From Baylisascaris procyonis (taxonomy: Eukaryota; Nematoda; Chromadorea; Rhabditida; Ascarididae), in the NCBI GenBank assembly GCA_037389465.1, contig JAZARR010000088.1:2170001-2234000 (forward strand): DNA of 64,000 nt, in the 5' to 3' direction. Under the pieces are notes generated by a model. That model saw only the letters and a program-made list of their open reading frames with translations. It was not told the DNA's origin and ran no database searches. Both the position numbers and the translations under genes were made by a program. This document shows positions 12,901 through 26,264 of this stretch, one piece after another. The first letter of the stretch is position 1; the number at the start of each line of letters is the position of its first letter.

Positions 12901-15900
12901 CATAGCACAAATAATTTACATATAAAATAATTTCCGCAAATTGCTACTTTATTAAAAAAAAATAGCTATAAGAACTGAGCAATAGAATAATTTTATTTTC
13001 CATTAAGAAAAATAAATTCCATCAATTCTTTTGAGGGGGTTATCGATGTTCCTGTCGAACGTGCTCAAATTCACTAAATAATAAATGAAATAGTATATTT
13101 CAAAGAAGAGCACATAACAGCACCTTTTTTGCACTGATTGCGATGCCTGTCTCTGGAATATCACCTTTGCTCTCCTCTTTTTTCAAACGATAGTCGAACG
13201 GAGTCTCAGGTGCACTGCTAACAATTGGCGATGAGAATTCAGGTAATCGATGTGTTGCACGATTTCGAACTCGACGTCGAGCTAATGGTCGAGATGGAAC
13301 CAATAACCTGCAACTTTCAAAAGCTGAACAGCAACTATGTCACGTTGAAAGCTTATCTGAGAATAGAAACAAATAATTGCAGCCATTTCGACTTTACATA
13401 TCTCCAAGCTTTTGTTTATTTTCGATGTATTACAATTTTTTGGTAACTAATTTATAAATTTGGTAATTTAAACTAACTAATGCCAGTTTCTAGATCCGTT
13501 CAATAATTTAACAGCACTAGCACTCGCTTCAACCAACGATCATTTTCGATCCCTGTCAAAGCAGCGATTGCGAACGGATTGACGGCTGGTATTCGCCTTT
13601 ATAACTCTTGAAGATTCTTTATATCTCCCTCGCTCGTCCTCTTGCTTTACTCCATCAGGTCATAACATAAACAACGAGAAGTGAGTAGCAACCAGACCGT
13701 AGTAAGCAGCGTAAAGAAATAATATTTTCAGGAACTTCGAGGAAAAAGTACCTCAACACAAAACCTTTGGCAAAGTTTTCGATCAAAGAAAAAATTGACC
13801 ATCCACGAGTCACCCAAATAAGACCATTCTCCAGCAGTTTGACTACTCAAATCTTATAAATGTAAAAACTGATCTTTTGAAGCTTTCCAATTACTGCACC
13901 TCAAGTTTGGGTCAAAATAGTGAGCTCTTGGTAAAAAGTCTTTTGTGCAAAGTTTTTGAAAATTTGTGAGGAAGGGTGGTGCCAAATTGCGATGTTAAGC
14001 ACTCATTAATCAATTTTAGAGGGGGTGCAATTATCAGCCGAGTTCAGCGGAAGAAAGTGGGCTGAAATGATGTCTTGAATATGAGACATGAGTTCTTGAA
14101 TTTGCCTATTGTTTCAATTGGTGTTCATAAATCCATCATCGGATGCGTCGCGATGTGTGTCGATAAGGCAACAGATGAGTTGAAGTGTGCGAACTGGTTA
14201 AGCATAAATTAGAGAATATGCGACCTCAAAAGTGCCGTAACATGACTGACCTCAATAGATATGCGGTGAACGTATTGTGCACAACGCATATAAATCCTTA
14301 TCTTAGTCTTATATCGCTACTTTCCCCTATTTCTTGACATATCAACCTAATAGAGTGCAATGTGCCATAATTCACTAAATATTCGCATTAGAATCAAATA
14401 GAAAACAATTCCACTGGTCAAAAGAAATTTATGTAGTGATACTGATGTTAATATTGATAAAACGTATTCACAAATGGATTATAGCCAAACAACTTCCGAT
14501 CCCTTAATCTCGAAACGTTATATAGATGCAACAGTAAAATGCTATCCGATTCAACTGATTCCCTGAGGCATTCAATTTCGCAATTATTGCCTATTTTGTG
14601 TGAATTTTGATTACAATGCTAATCTTCCTTGAAATAGCCAACTGCCCTTTATAGGAAAATAGCGAGCAAAAATCAAACTCTCAGCCGTTCACGACGCTAT
14701 ATTGCTAGAGCTTAGCATCTCTGCAAGACGTTTCCCCTCGAAAAAAAACGTCGCTCCAGATCAATGATGGCTCATTGCGTACAGCGCAACGTGCAAATTT
14801 ATAATGTTTGATCTGATGAGTATGCGCTCTAAACAATGCAAAAAAAAAGAAAAGATATAAAACGACGTTTAAAAATTTGTGAACGACATTTTTACTTAAA
14901 TACTTTCGGTAATTTAATTTCTTTCAATAGCCATCGATTCAGTTTTATTAGAAATAAATGAGAATTACTTAGGTGTGTGTGAGGTGATGTCGTCAAACTC
15001 AGCGTCCGAGATATGCAGTAGTTTAGAGGGCGGTGAGACGCTGCAACAGCTCGAGTAAAATCGGTCCAGACCCTTGCCGATATCGATGGCCGGAATCCGC
15101 GTTGGCATCACCACGCACTTGTGGTCCTTCCTCAACTTGCCAACTGATTCCAGATTTTCCAACTCCGGGTCCGCATGCACACGTGATCGCCATTTTTCCG
15201 ATGACTGAAACCCACTTTATAATCTCTTTCGCTGAAGAAACGTCTATATAATCCCTCTCCGCACTTGTTTTTTTTTTTTTTCGCTTATAGCATGGACACA
15301 ACATAGTTTAGTATCTTTTTATGAATGGGCTTAGAACACGTAAAACAATGGCACCCACTTGTCTACTAAGTGATGAAAATTTAACTCACTGATCAGCCGG
15401 TCAGTATGTGTGACAATATTAAAATGATTCAGTTAAGCGAAGATCAAATACGCATTTGACTGAGTACATGGAAACCACATTTGCGTGGGAACTGGTTATC
15501 TTCTAGTAGAAGATGGCAAACACTATACATTAGAACATTCAGACAAGTATAGCGGAAAGTGTGGTACACTGGCATTTTGCTAAGGAAAATCCAACATTAC
15601 GATTGTACTATGAAAAGAAATTTTGATCAGCAAAAAAGTTGTCCACAAAAACAAACACTGAATAAAATGGATTAATTAGTATAAACTATCGTGCAGCATA
15701 GTGTAGTTTAATAAAAAGAATGAAGCAATGAAAAATTTTCTCTAAAAATCAACAGCAAACATACATATACAAATGTCTGAGGGAAAAAAACTCATAAAAA
15801 TTACTGAAAACTTTTTGAGAAATTGAATGAGAAAAGAGCACCTCGACGAGTTTGTTTTTGCGCTCTTCGAGAATACCTCTCCGATAAACGCCTATACCTA

Positions 15901-18900
15901 GTTCCGGTTTTGCAACTTCACTCGTTATATTATCACTGGCCATCTCCTGAAATGATACCTCAATAATATCACATTCACTTACTTGCTTTTTACTTTGACA
16001 TTAACTATTCGAAATGAAATATTGCAACTATTGATGAATTTTCTTATGTTGTTGCTCAATGAACAACAAAAATATTTGCCCAGCAGTTGAACTATATCAA
16101 ATCAATGAAATGTTCGTCAATGATAAAATAAGAGCAACAGAAAAATATTTTTACTAATCTAATTACCACCATAAATCACTTGCAAAAAATTCATTTCTTG
16201 CAATCCAGTCGGAATGCAATGCAATGCAAAATACATATGAATTATTTAAAGCATCTTTAAGTGTTTATAACTGTTTGTTTCCGATGAACATTTCAAGCTG
16301 ATATCGAAAGCAGCAACACTGTGTTCATATTGAGTTCATTATATCCTTTAAATTTCGTAATTTTAATTTCAGTTGTTCTCAAGTCGAAACTATCACAGAA
16401 ACAGACATACATATACAGACATAACATCGTCACTATGCGCTTAGTCAATGTAGATTTTCAGAATTCCCAATAAAAAATATCGCTCAATATTGCGGTATTT
16501 TTGTGGAGTTTGTGGAATATTCCGATAAATGTACGACGTTTGATGTTGCAAAGAAAATCAACGCTATGTACCAATACGCACGGAAGTAAACAAGAGCAAA
16601 ATTAAGAAAATATATATTCATCACTACGTGTGTAATTAAGCGGAACTGGCTAAATTAGCTGGAAGCCAAGTGAGTTTTTTCGAAGGAATTTCCCTGTCAA
16701 TTAATATGACGAAAACTTGTGTTGAACTCTTCAATTTCTGCATCCGAAACTGGAGGAAAAATTTTTTGAATAGTGAAGTCCTTAAAAGAATGCCCCCAAC
16801 GCAAAATTATTTGCCCATATATTGGTGCAGATCAAGCAATCGAGTTAGCTATTTTTCTCATTTAGACAAATCATTCATTTGTGCCATGATAGTCAGATAA
16901 TATCATAATACTAAAAATTAATGGATAATTTAAACGACGATATCCATAATTAATAGATAACATCCACAAAAAAAAAACCATATTCGATATAACACTATTT
17001 AATAACAAAGTATATCAACATCGAAGTTTAGGATTCGCTTTTATCAGAGCATTTCTATATGTTTTCTCACATAGCACTTTAGCGATCGTCATATTTTTGT
17101 TTGAAGAAAAAAATATACGTAATATTCTTGTGTATAACATGAGTGCAATTATTGGCATCTCTATTGGCACTTGAGATGCGAACATTTCACAAAGATAAAA
17201 AAATCCACCCACTTAATAGAAATAAAAATGTTATTACACCTTTAAAGAGAACACATCGCAGTAAGTGTTGCAAACGAGAATTCATAAACGCCGCAACTGT
17301 CACACCTTGGGTGGGCCCATTTAGTGATCCCCTTGCATCAACTAATCAAATATACCTTATTAGCAGTTTATAACGAGTATGCAATGCCAAATGAAACTAT
17401 CTAAAAGAGCTAAAAATGCCTTTAATGTTTAAAATAAACAAATGAAAACGATCCATCATAAGAGTGGGTAAAGAAGCCGAAATTTGAGGGAATATTTTGT
17501 TTTGCTAGAATGTATTCCCTCGAGATATATTGCACTAAATTATCTAGCAGCAATAAGTTGAGAAGGCAGACGTCTAGACAATGAGCTTCTTGAAGCCATA
17601 CTGTAATGTCAAGCATAATATAATATAACTCGATTCGATAGACATTTCTTTAAATAATATTACTCGAAATCAAATCCAATGGCAAAACAATAAAATAAGA
17701 AAAAGTTTCGCTAAAAAGTTCCTTTAGAAATGCTCAAACATTGTTGAGACTGCTTGCTATAAGCCTATAATGAGCTATAAACCTTCATTATTACGTTAAA
17801 TAGTGAGCATATAACAACCGTCCAATGGTAATATTACAATTCCAGGTGGACGAAGCAATATTCTTAAGTAAAACAAATAAACACGCTATTATTGAGATCA
17901 AACATCATTTCACATATTGCTAGCTGAAGCATAAATCAAAAATCTATGGCGCATGTTAGCAGCAACACTGTTTGGTGGTATCGAATAAAGTGAACTACAA
18001 TGAATAGAAGCATAACGAACCTTGTTGTAGACGGAGAGTTGGTTAGTGAGTGAGGCCGTAAGTGGCCGAGTTGGTGCCACCACCTTATTCTCGGAATCGA
18101 TCTGTAAAATTTTTGAAACTAAAAGAACTTATGCAGCCATTGAACGACTGCTGCCAGTCCGTTTACATTTTGTAAGCTCAGTGAGAAATACTGAGGTAAA
18201 AAAATTGATAAGCTAGTTTTATTGAAATAGAGATATGGCAATGAAACAATACACCGTGAGAAATGTAGAGTTTTAGACTTGCTATGAGCATAAATCGTCA
18301 TACAAAACGAAACCTACGTAAATGAGCGTTGCAAAAATAAAACAAATTATCTTTTGGAAAGTATTTCATTAGAAGGATTCGATTATTAAAGTGACAATAA
18401 CAATAGACGGGGTAGAAAAAAGCGCTTACTTAAGAGAAGAGTGAAGAAAGACCCGCCTCAGTGAGAAAAAAAGAGATCGTTTATATATAACTCAAATAAA
18501 AGTATCCATGAAAATATTTCAGCGTATATGCGGAAAAAATACCCATTATATAAAAATTAGGAAAAACACATTAGATAATCGCTGAAGAAAATAGGATAAT
18601 AAATCCACGAAATTTTCCCCGCCTAATTCTTAACTTCTCATTAATCCGACCGCTTCCAATGATGTTTGAGAGTGAAAAAGAAAACTTCAAAACACACCAA
18701 TCAACTAAAGCAAAACAAATGTGCGATAAATGCAATGAAATAAATACCCTCCCCAACATTATAATGCACAACAACTCGATTCCCATCTGCAAATCTTCCC
18801 ACTTTGGCGCCAAACAAGAAATTGATCGCTCCTAATACCGGTTGTCAATAAAAAGTGCGTAAATTCATAACAGCATGGTGCAAACGTTTCGATCTACTAA

Positions 18901-21900
18901 CGCTTCAACAATGCTCTTTGCCTTCATACTAACTCGTTCGACATGTCAAAGTCGTTGCATCGTAGAAAACGTATCGAGTTGGAAAAGGTGCGAAAAAAAA
19001 AACTTCCCTCGTGTGAATATGGATAACATCACATCCCTGCTAATTAAAAAGTCATGCCACCACCCCCATCATGACTATGAGAAATAAGGTCCGCACCATA
19101 TTCCTCTGATATTGAAGACCCCATCCGAAATTCTATTCCAGATGCGGTGCTTTAGTTACGGCTATGCGATACCTTAGTTAGGAAGCTTGTAAACCACAGG
19201 CGGCTAATTTGAATGGCTGGAGAAGGGGAGAGGAAGGAGGGGAAGGAGGAGGAAGGAAATACAATATTGATAGCTATTTAGACACAATAAAAAAGTGGGA
19301 ACATTTCGAATCGATAAAAAGCCACGAGTAGCGTTCCCAATAAAATGGCACATATTTCCCACAACATCGATGTTTTCGCTATTTGATGCGAATTGAGAAG
19401 CTCAAATATTTGCATAGAGCAATTGTGCTGTGAATTGTTTATGTTGTCATAGCTATAAGTTTAGTAATATTTATTGAGATCGTTGAATAAGTATATCAAT
19501 CATTTTACGAAGAAAGTGAAATATTTCATCGTAGATCCATCAATTGTGAGCAAAATTTCCTTAATTAAATAAACAAATAGCAATTTGTAAGCATAAAACA
19601 TTTCCGTTCCCGCTCAACGCCATAAATATAAACGGCTTAAACTGATCGCCGTAATAAACAATATGAACTCATAAAGATGAGAGTACTCTTCAACAATTTA
19701 TTGATATTATTGATAGATGATCATTGTAGATGGAGTAATATTGGCATTTTGTTGAGAGGCGATACGTTCAATCAAAGTTTATCAACGATACTATCCAACT
19801 GTGCACCTTTCAATAATATAAATATTTCACGGGGAAATAAATAATAAACTTATATACTTCTAAGCAATTCATTAAATCAAAGTCTAGAGGGGTATTTTAA
19901 TCTCAGTATCTATCTTTGGCAATAATTGAAAACCCAACATTCGCCAATTATTCAATTAGCCCTCTCTATACGCAATGAAAATGTGAAAAACTATTTTAAA
20001 AATATTTAGAACTGAAAAATATGATTTGGAAGTTTTCAAAAAAAAAAAAAAAGAAAACATAGAATTTACCAATTTTTCGTAAACGTAGTGAAGTGATTAA
20101 AAAAATAAAAATAAAAAGCAAAGAAGAGGAAAATATACAATCTTTGCTGCAACTCCAATAAAGATACGCCCAATCTCGATTGATATTCACTGATAGAGTT
20201 GAAGATAGTGGCTTATTATGTGATTAAGACGTTTAATAATCTTTGAATGCATTGTTGTTCTGAGAAAAATTAAATCATATATTCTCCATATTATCATTAA
20301 GATTCGCCACAAATATATGCTAACAATTTTAGAGGACCAATTCTTAGTTTTTCTAATATATATAGAAGTTAGGACCTAAAAAATTGAAGATCCTTAATCA
20401 TTGCCACGATAAGCAAACAATTGACGTAGCATAGCTAACTTTATGAATGCTCACCGAGATGACTATCGCTAACAGCATTTCGCTCAGAAAATATTCATAG
20501 GCCTAATAGAGCTAATGGTTTGCCTCTTTAGTCATATTTAAGTATCGCATATGCGCCACGTATTCACTTCGCATATGCGCGTTAGGATAGGCTTACTCAT
20601 ACACTTGCATTTATGAATAAACTCTCTCGCTATACAAGAGGCTAGAAACTGCATTACACGTATGAGAGTGCTGCATTCTGTTTAGTGAAGCACAAATATT
20701 GGCAAACTAAAGCGACATAATTGTTTGAGTAATGCTGAGTAAGAATTATGTTGTTTGTTGGTAGTAGTCATTCTAAATGCATAAGCAATGTAGTCACAGA
20801 CATCATTCATAGACATGCTCAAAACTTCATCAATTAGAGAAGCTAAACACTCCGATAGATATTAAAAGATCTCAATCGATCTATATTTAACGCAAATTAC
20901 TAAGTGTTCAGAGATTTTCCAAATAAGCATATCCTAGGAGAGTATCTATTCAATTCTGCATATGCTCACTTCTCTTGATAAGTTTTTTTTCTGTGAATTC
21001 TACATCTGGAAGACACTTCTCTTGATAAGTTTTTTCTGTGAATTCTACATCTGGAAGACACTTCTCTTGATAAGTTTTTTCTGTGAATTCTACATCTGGA
21101 AGACGGCTGTCAATATCGTAATTTTGAGAAGCACATTGAGGGGAATGTTGTTTGAACATCATTTTTAGAGCAATATGAAATGATGAATAAATGCGATAAA
21201 TCAGTTCCTAGAAAAAAAAAAAAAAAAGAAGAAAGAAACTTTCGGCGAATCGAATACAAAAACCGCCATCGAAATGATTAGTCATTGTTTCTGATAGATA
21301 GACATCAGATTCGATCTTAGTTGAACATTCGATGACACAATTTTGCCCGATCGTTTTTAATAGATGACGTGATATATTCAACACAATTTTTATTTACTAG
21401 CTGCAAATTGAATTTAAAAAAAAAAACGCAAAGCAAGGGCGTAATTCATAATGACTACTTAATGTTTCACAACAACTGAACTCTCAATGAGGAAAAAAAT
21501 TCATCGTTTCTTCGAAAAAAAAATAAATAAAAATAGAAATTCACAAACTGAAACGCTTCATCAATAAAAATCAAAGAAAAAAATTGTAATAGGTAAAAAG
21601 TAAAAAAAAAAAAAATTCTGACAATGGGCCATTGTATTTATAAAAATAATTTGATATTCAAATGTAAAATTTTTTCGTAGTTAAATTTTTTTTTAATTAT
21701 AGATAGCAATATTACGATTATATTTGAATAAATACGCATATTCATAATTATACTGCGAGCGTATACCTTCAATAGCATTTAAATTACAATGACTTTTTGT
21801 TATAAAAAAAAGTAAATTCGAGGAAAAAAATATTGTTAGTTTAGCGGATGTGAAATCTTGAAGTATGCGAAATTGGAATGCCATTTTTTAAATATCTCTC

Positions 21901-23127
21901 TTTCTACTTAATAACAAGCGAAATGCGTCGCTTTCACCAATTTGCGGTGCATCATTTTGTTGCTTAAACAATATTTCTTCAAAGAAAACAATCCTTTTCC
22001 GATGCCAATATTTACTGCTTTATTGACAGCAAAAATTTGCATAATTCAATAAAAATTTTGCATAATTCAACAAAAATTTGCATAATTCTTAAAAAGGGTG
22101 GAAATTTGATCACAGTGAAGCGAGAATGACATTAATAGATGATAGGTAACACTTCTATTTGGGCAAAAAAAAAACCAATTCTAAGAGAATGCTTATAAAT
22201 AGAAATACTCGATTTTGATTTTTTTACTTAATAATCACTCACCTAAATAACTCTAGTAATTACGACAGTTGAGAAAAATAAATAAAATTACCTCTAAACA
22301 TTAGATACTCTATATTAAATATGAAAGTAATTAAAACTTACGTACAGTGTAACTAATATAATCATTTCGATTTTATATTATGTTGAATTGTTGAACTCTA
22401 TGAATTAATTCCTAATCGCTTTGCAATGATAATCTAACGTAATAAATGAAATTCATCAGTGAATTTATATTAGCATCGTCGAAAATATTCACAGTCAGAT
22501 ATTTACATATTACGAATAATTTGCATAAAATAAGCGAATACTTTTATTTTGCGATATATGGAGTAAATTTCTTCTCAGTTGTTTGGAAAAAATTGCAGAA
22601 AAGAAGGCAAATCATTTCTGCTACCAATCTAAAGCATTCACGAGACTCAATTGAGTGGTGTACGGTTGCTTCTTGAGGTTTCTTTTATACCAATACATCG
22701 TACGATGATAACAGATTAAATGGAGTTAATAGTTCATGATAGGTGATTTTGTTTTGATCAATAATATACTCATTATTTAATCAACAGCAAATTTCTTTTG
22801 CATTTTTTTTTTTTTTTGATCACATATGAAGTTTTCATAATTGAAAAGAATCGCTCTCAATGAGGAAAATTCAGCTCTTAAGGAGGTTTTATTTCTATTG
22901 CCAATAATAAACAGTCAATTTAACTAAATCAATAAAATACTTTTTTTTTTAATGCTCTTTGCAGGCCATGATTTTATAACATACTAAAAACCTAAAAATC
23001 TGCGAAAAGCATCTTTAAAGTGAACAAAAAAAAGAAAAATCATAAGCATTCGTTGGCTTAAAAAGTAGAATCCCATGCAGGTATAGGATAGATATATCAA
23101 TCAATTCAGCAATCTCTGAATATAAAT

Positions 23128-23205
<78 letters not shown>

Positions 23206-24930
23206 CCTAGGTAAATTATGTTGCCACTAAAGAGTGATAAAAATTGCAGTTATTTATTCAGATAAGATCATAGACACAATCAATGAGAACAATGGAAAAG
23301 GATATAGACTGAATAGTTGACGAGAATGATTTCGAAATGAAATATCATAAAAGATCTGTTGCTGATTGCATAAATCATATATATCTTGCCATCTAGAAGC
23401 GACAAAAATGTTTAAGCAGCTAACGCTTCTCTATATTCTCAGAGGATCGAAAAACAAAGTATTGAGAATTGGATGTGCAATCGTCGGATATATCGTTCGA
23501 TTAAGAAACTCTCTATGTTGGGGGTTTTCACTTAATCAAAAGCTATCTTCACCATACATAAGTGGAAATCTCAAAGGAAATTCGTTTCAATGAGCATCTT
23601 TGAAAGCAAATAAATTGAATGCTTCTGAATGATTTATTGTTAATTAAATGAGAGCAATCAATAAATGCATTTCTAGAAAAATAATTTCACAATACAACTT
23701 CACTTTTTAGGGAAATACGATTCGTCAAAGAAAGCAAAAACCCTTGAAGTGATGAGCACCGACAAGAATCGATTACTACGCTTATTTAAGCATCGCAAAA
23801 AGTGTGTAAGTAAAAAATAAGCCAAGAAGGCATGAAAAGAGCTTTTATGAATAAACGGTTGTAAAATTATTGATACGAAGTCGCTCATCTAGTGATCTAA
23901 TGGCGCATATGTCATCAACAGTTGCGCTTCAATACATTATAAGAATGGAACAAACACTGGTTAGCGTTTAGCTGCCTATGTTATACATTCGAAATGAAGC
24001 TAAAAGCTTCTATGCATTTAGATGCTTCACAACGACGGCGACAAATGAAGCGAATCATGAAGGAGTAAAGAAAGAGAAATTGACAGCCAATCGCAGAAAA
24101 ATGAATGACTTCCGCTAGGAAACAATTGAGATGTATAGGGCAAAATAGAAAGCAAGTGGAGAAACTCATTAAGCCGCTTGAAGAATATGCATTTTCTTAA
24201 GACATTTGCTGGATGCTTCGTATAGATATCAAGGCTTTCAAAAATATCTCAACCATAACGAATCGACCAAACCGAAAATGATAAAAATGTGGCACGAGGA
24301 AAATTCTATTTTAGACAACCGACAGCTCTATCGGACAAATATGGGCGATCAACCGCTTGAAATATGCAAATTGGGGAAAAAATTCGACCATCGAGAAGCC
24401 GTCCGAAGAGTGGTGACTTGAAACGGCTGCATTATTCTATTGTTAAAAGAGATCAGTATAACAGATTTCAATGTAAAACATTAAATGACAAGTTATCACA
24501 GTTTTTAATCTCCAATTGTAGAAACGTATCATGAACGAAATCATATCAGTACTCCCACTCACTAACGCTCTTAACTGTAATAAAAAAAAACGTCGCAAGC
24601 CTTCATAAATGAAAACTTTGTCACTTTATTTGTGCTCTGCTTACTCAAAGGTTATTTTATTATTTTCCTATCTAGGTATAAACTTCTATAAATGTATCTC
24701 CAATTGATAGCTGTGTACAAAGGCATTAGTGATATAGTGATATAGATACCGCTTACCGAATTTCGTTGCAAGAAAGCATTTTTGCGTTCGGAAACAATGG
24801 TACTCGATGTCAATGATACTTGGCTGAGGCGCTTTTCCTGCCAACGATTGGCACTTTTTTGCAATTCAGCCAAACGTTGCGCGATCATGTTGTGAGCCGC
24901 ACCCAACACAAGCCGCGTTCCGCTTTCGTC
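1266..24930 (-). CDS. Supervillin/villin-like actin-binding protein, 16 exons found, 5' end uncertain
   Basis: Exons in transcript order: about 24930-24757, 18101-18021, 15946-15842, 15204-14969, 13307-13124, 12370-12277, 11747-11611, 10640-10344, 9759-9661, 8579-8332, 7949-7744, 7154-6988, 3943-3578, 3179-3079, 2094-1866, 1505-1266. They join in phase to about 986 residues. The order of conserved blocks follows animal supervillin: an N-terminal linker, a block with YPDLMLVRIKG, FWKLLG, VFDFGSEIYVWAGR, RPPWCVLIKI, YVIKWEYR, RIAYFFWLG, EPPLFLQFF, VDQGTKLWLW, then a villin headpiece. Proteins of this family bundle F-actin and link it to membranes. The C. elegans counterpart would be viln-1 (family knowledge). 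At about 1000 residues it lacks most of the disordered N-terminus of human supervillin, though more 5' exons may exist. Largest intron is 18102-24756. The family call is firm; the first exon is not settled. Confidence 0.9.
3298..3321. repeat. Perfect 24-bp palindrome
   Basis: The half-site AAGCTTTATAGT is followed directly by its reverse complement. A further direct copy of the half-site lies immediately upstream (3286-3297). It is in an intron of the supervillin-like gene. No function is known to me. Confidence 0.9.
4363..6026. mobile_element. Foldback, Mutator-like non-autonomous transposon
   Basis: The left arm (about 4375-5108) recurs as its reverse complement on the right (about 5425-6012). 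Matching blocks include the GC-rich stretch around CCGCGCGCGTCTTCAGCGAG, the TTTCGATACATTCGAAAGAGC block and the inner edge at GATTGCATGCAAC. The loop is about 5109-5424. CAAAGTTCC lies at 4354-4362 and again at 6027-6035, a perfect 9-bp direct repeat that would be the target duplication. With those borders both ends begin GG and share TTAGCC at positions 14-19 of the terminal repeat. A 9-bp duplication with very long terminal repeats is typical of Mutator-like elements (family knowledge); the class is inference. No transposase is visible. The element sits in the intron between exons 6988 and 3943 of the supervillin-like gene. Confidence 0.8.
4511..4786. repeat. Tandem duplication inside the left transposon arm
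   Basis: A block of about 98 bp starting ACATTCGAAAGAGCG is present at 4511-4608 and again from 4689, 178 bp apart, with only a few substitutions. The right arm has a single copy, so the duplication arose after the two arms formed or was lost from one side. Confidence 0.85.
6988..12370 (-). CDS. Supervillin-like gene, middle exon block: first gelsolin-like repeats
   Basis: Seven exons. 12370-12277 encodes a short block ending YPDLMLVRIK. 11747-11611 has FLYTGKYANLVEK, matching the supervillin FLWVGEFANVIEKAK segment. 10640-10344 (99 codons) contains ELGCYAKQVEYV and FWKLLG. 9759-9661 is exactly 33 codons around FDFGSEIYVWAGRSADRNG. 8579-8332 has GDSFDGGRPPWCVLIK. 7949-7744 has CYVIKWEYRVERTG. 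7154-6988 has RRRIAYFFWLGSN. The 7744 donor (ACTG|GTTCG) was chosen over an overlapping GTACTGG because it gives the same spacing between KW and YFFW as human supervillin. All phases close. Confidence 0.9.
7395..7437. repeat. Polypyrimidine tract
   Basis: A nearly pure C/T run of about 40 bases on the plus strand, rich in CCC and CTCC, within an intron of the supervillin-like gene. It is one of several such tracts in the window. Confidence 0.7.
13124..18101 (-). CDS. Supervillin-like gene, N-terminal linker exons
   Basis: Four exons, 18101-18021 (27 codons), 15946-15842 (35), 15204-14969 (78 plus 2 nt) and 13307-13124. They encode charged, Ser/Arg-rich sequence with no obvious fold, such as RRGILEERKNK, SEKWRSRVHADPELEN and RPLARRRVRNRATHR. 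They are taken as exons because each is flanked by good splice sites (TTTCAG or TACAG acceptors; GTTCG, GTGCTC, GTAATT and GTGCTG donors) and the phases fit both neighbours. The N-terminal half of supervillin is known to be poorly conserved, so similarity gives little support here. Confidence 0.75.
20968..21104. repeat. Three-copy 45-bp minisatellite
   Basis: Units begin ACTTCTCTTGATAAG at 20968, 21015 and 21060. Units 2 and 3 are 45 bp and near-identical; unit 1 is 47 bp because of two extra Ts. The 45-bp period is a multiple of three, so frames stay open across it and give repetitive translations on both strands. I do not regard these as protein. Confidence 0.9.
22031..22090. repeat. Three-copy 20-21 bp repeat
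   Basis: The unit AAAAATTTGCATAATTCAAT recurs three times head to tail with small indels. Confidence 0.8.
23132..23203. repeat. (TA)n microsatellite
   Basis: An uninterrupted TA dinucleotide run of about 70 bp in an intron of the supervillin-like gene. Confidence 0.95.
24757..24930 (-). CDS. Supervillin-like gene, most 5' exon recognised
   Basis: The exon encodes GAAHNMIAQRLAELQKSANR and then a Ser/Thr-rich stretch ending FLQRNS before a strong GTAAGC donor (phase 0, matching the exon at 18101). An in-frame TGA at 24931-24933 (read on minus) ends the frame just upstream, so the 5' border lies within about 24922-24930, at an AG inside that run, or further exons precede it. There is no ATG near the 5' edge. 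Upstream, 24950-25125 has another open minus-strand frame with an internal ATG (MWAVPSSLRRQ), which could be an alternative first exon. I could not find a plausible intron between them. Confidence 0.65.
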
Positions 24931-26227
24931 TCACGGCCGATTGACTATGGCTCACTTTGTCGGCGCAGGCTGCTAGGCACCGCCCACATGGTCACAACCC
25001 AACGCAAAAGATCGCCGTCGTCTGGCACATTGGAATATCCGCCATTACGGCTGTCTATTGATACGCTCAAACAGTCGGAAAACAATACATCTCACGCGTC
25101 GAAACCACACTACATGTTTCCCTAACAACTCATCGGCCAGTATATGCTGATGTAAACACATTCGGCAGAATCAAATCGATGATCTATTTGAGAATACTGA
25201 ATGCAAAAATCACCGGTGAAGAATTGAATTTATTAAACGATTGCGTATCGTAAACACCCCATTATAACCTCTGCCGGTATAATACAATATCCCATTTTTT
25301 CTATTTGGCTATGCAACCAGTGGAGGTGAGATTTCTAGAATAGTAGAAAATACTGACTTAGAAGACACTACTTCAGCCTTCGCTTAAACGTAATGGCTTC
25401 GACGAACCTATGTCGTGATCCTAGAACATAGGAGGAACTCAGTCACATCATAATCTAGTCACAATAATTCAACCCTATAACGACTAATCTTTCCTCGACT
25501 TGCTCCTTCCTACTCGCATCATTGTATGAGAAAGGCAAACGTTACTATTCCTGGGTGAGCATCGAACATTCCAAGAGAAACAAGTAAGCTTATCACTAAA
25601 TGATTGTGCTTAATAGTTGATACTGCTGAAGCATAAAATACTATAGTTTAAAAAAAAGGTCATTGATTTTTCCCATTGAAAAATATTACTGAAAATAAAA
25701 ATCGGCCTTCAAAATTTTCATTATTGAGAGTTTATTACAACAACAAAATAGAAAGCCATAAGTCGGTTTTAATTGCACTTTGTTGATATGATGGTGGCTG
25801 GCATTAAATAAAAAAAAAAAGAAAGAAAAAAGATTAGACGATGAAAGAAATAAGCGCCAAAAAATAAATCATTATAAATAAGTGCATCATTCACGAAAGA
25901 ATGAAGGAAACGACAACTAGAGAAATGGATGAAATATGCCTTCTAAGGGGAATCCGTCTCTCGCTCCGATACACTATCCAAAGGTGTATATTTTCAGTTT
26001 TAAAAACACTTTTTCTGTACAATTCATAACGGTGTTCTATTGTGTGCATAACTGGTTCTATTCGATTCATGTTGTGTCTCGTTTAGCGCCATTCTCATTG
26101 TGCATAATATCTGTGATATGTCTCGTTTGCAAACTTCGCTTTTTTTTGTTTCTTCATAAAAGTGCTGAATAAACAAATTTGATGTCAATCAAACATAAAG
26201 AATAAATTCACAGATTTAAATCAGCTG

Positions 26228-26264
26228 AGAAGGGGGAGGGAGGGGGAAAGAAAGAAAGGAGGAG
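26228..26264. repeat. Polypurine tract
   Basis: A G/A-only run including GGGGGAGGGAGGGGG on the plus strand. Several closely spaced G runs make it a candidate G-quadruplex. Confidence 0.75.

Larger units (their letters stand above)
18102..24756. other. 6.65-kb intron of the supervillin-like gene
   Basis: No splice-bounded exon was recognised. It contains a polypurine tract (about 19215-19258), a three-copy minisatellite (20968-21104), a short three-copy repeat (22031-22090), a long TA microsatellite (23132-23203) and many A/T homopolymers. A 71-codon plus-strand frame at 24206-24421 has a few coding-like features but no supporting splice sites or homology. Confidence 0.6.

Noticed and set aside
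15023..15304. Long minus and plus frames over the same site
   Set aside because: They are shadows of the supervillin exon 15204-14969.
20950..21168. Repetitive protein from the 45-bp minisatellite
   Set aside because: It is open on both strands only because the period is divisible by three. There is no start context or homology.
24820..25125. A 101-codon plus-strand frame
   Set aside because: Half of it is the opposite strand of the supervillin exon, so the frame is most likely a shadow.
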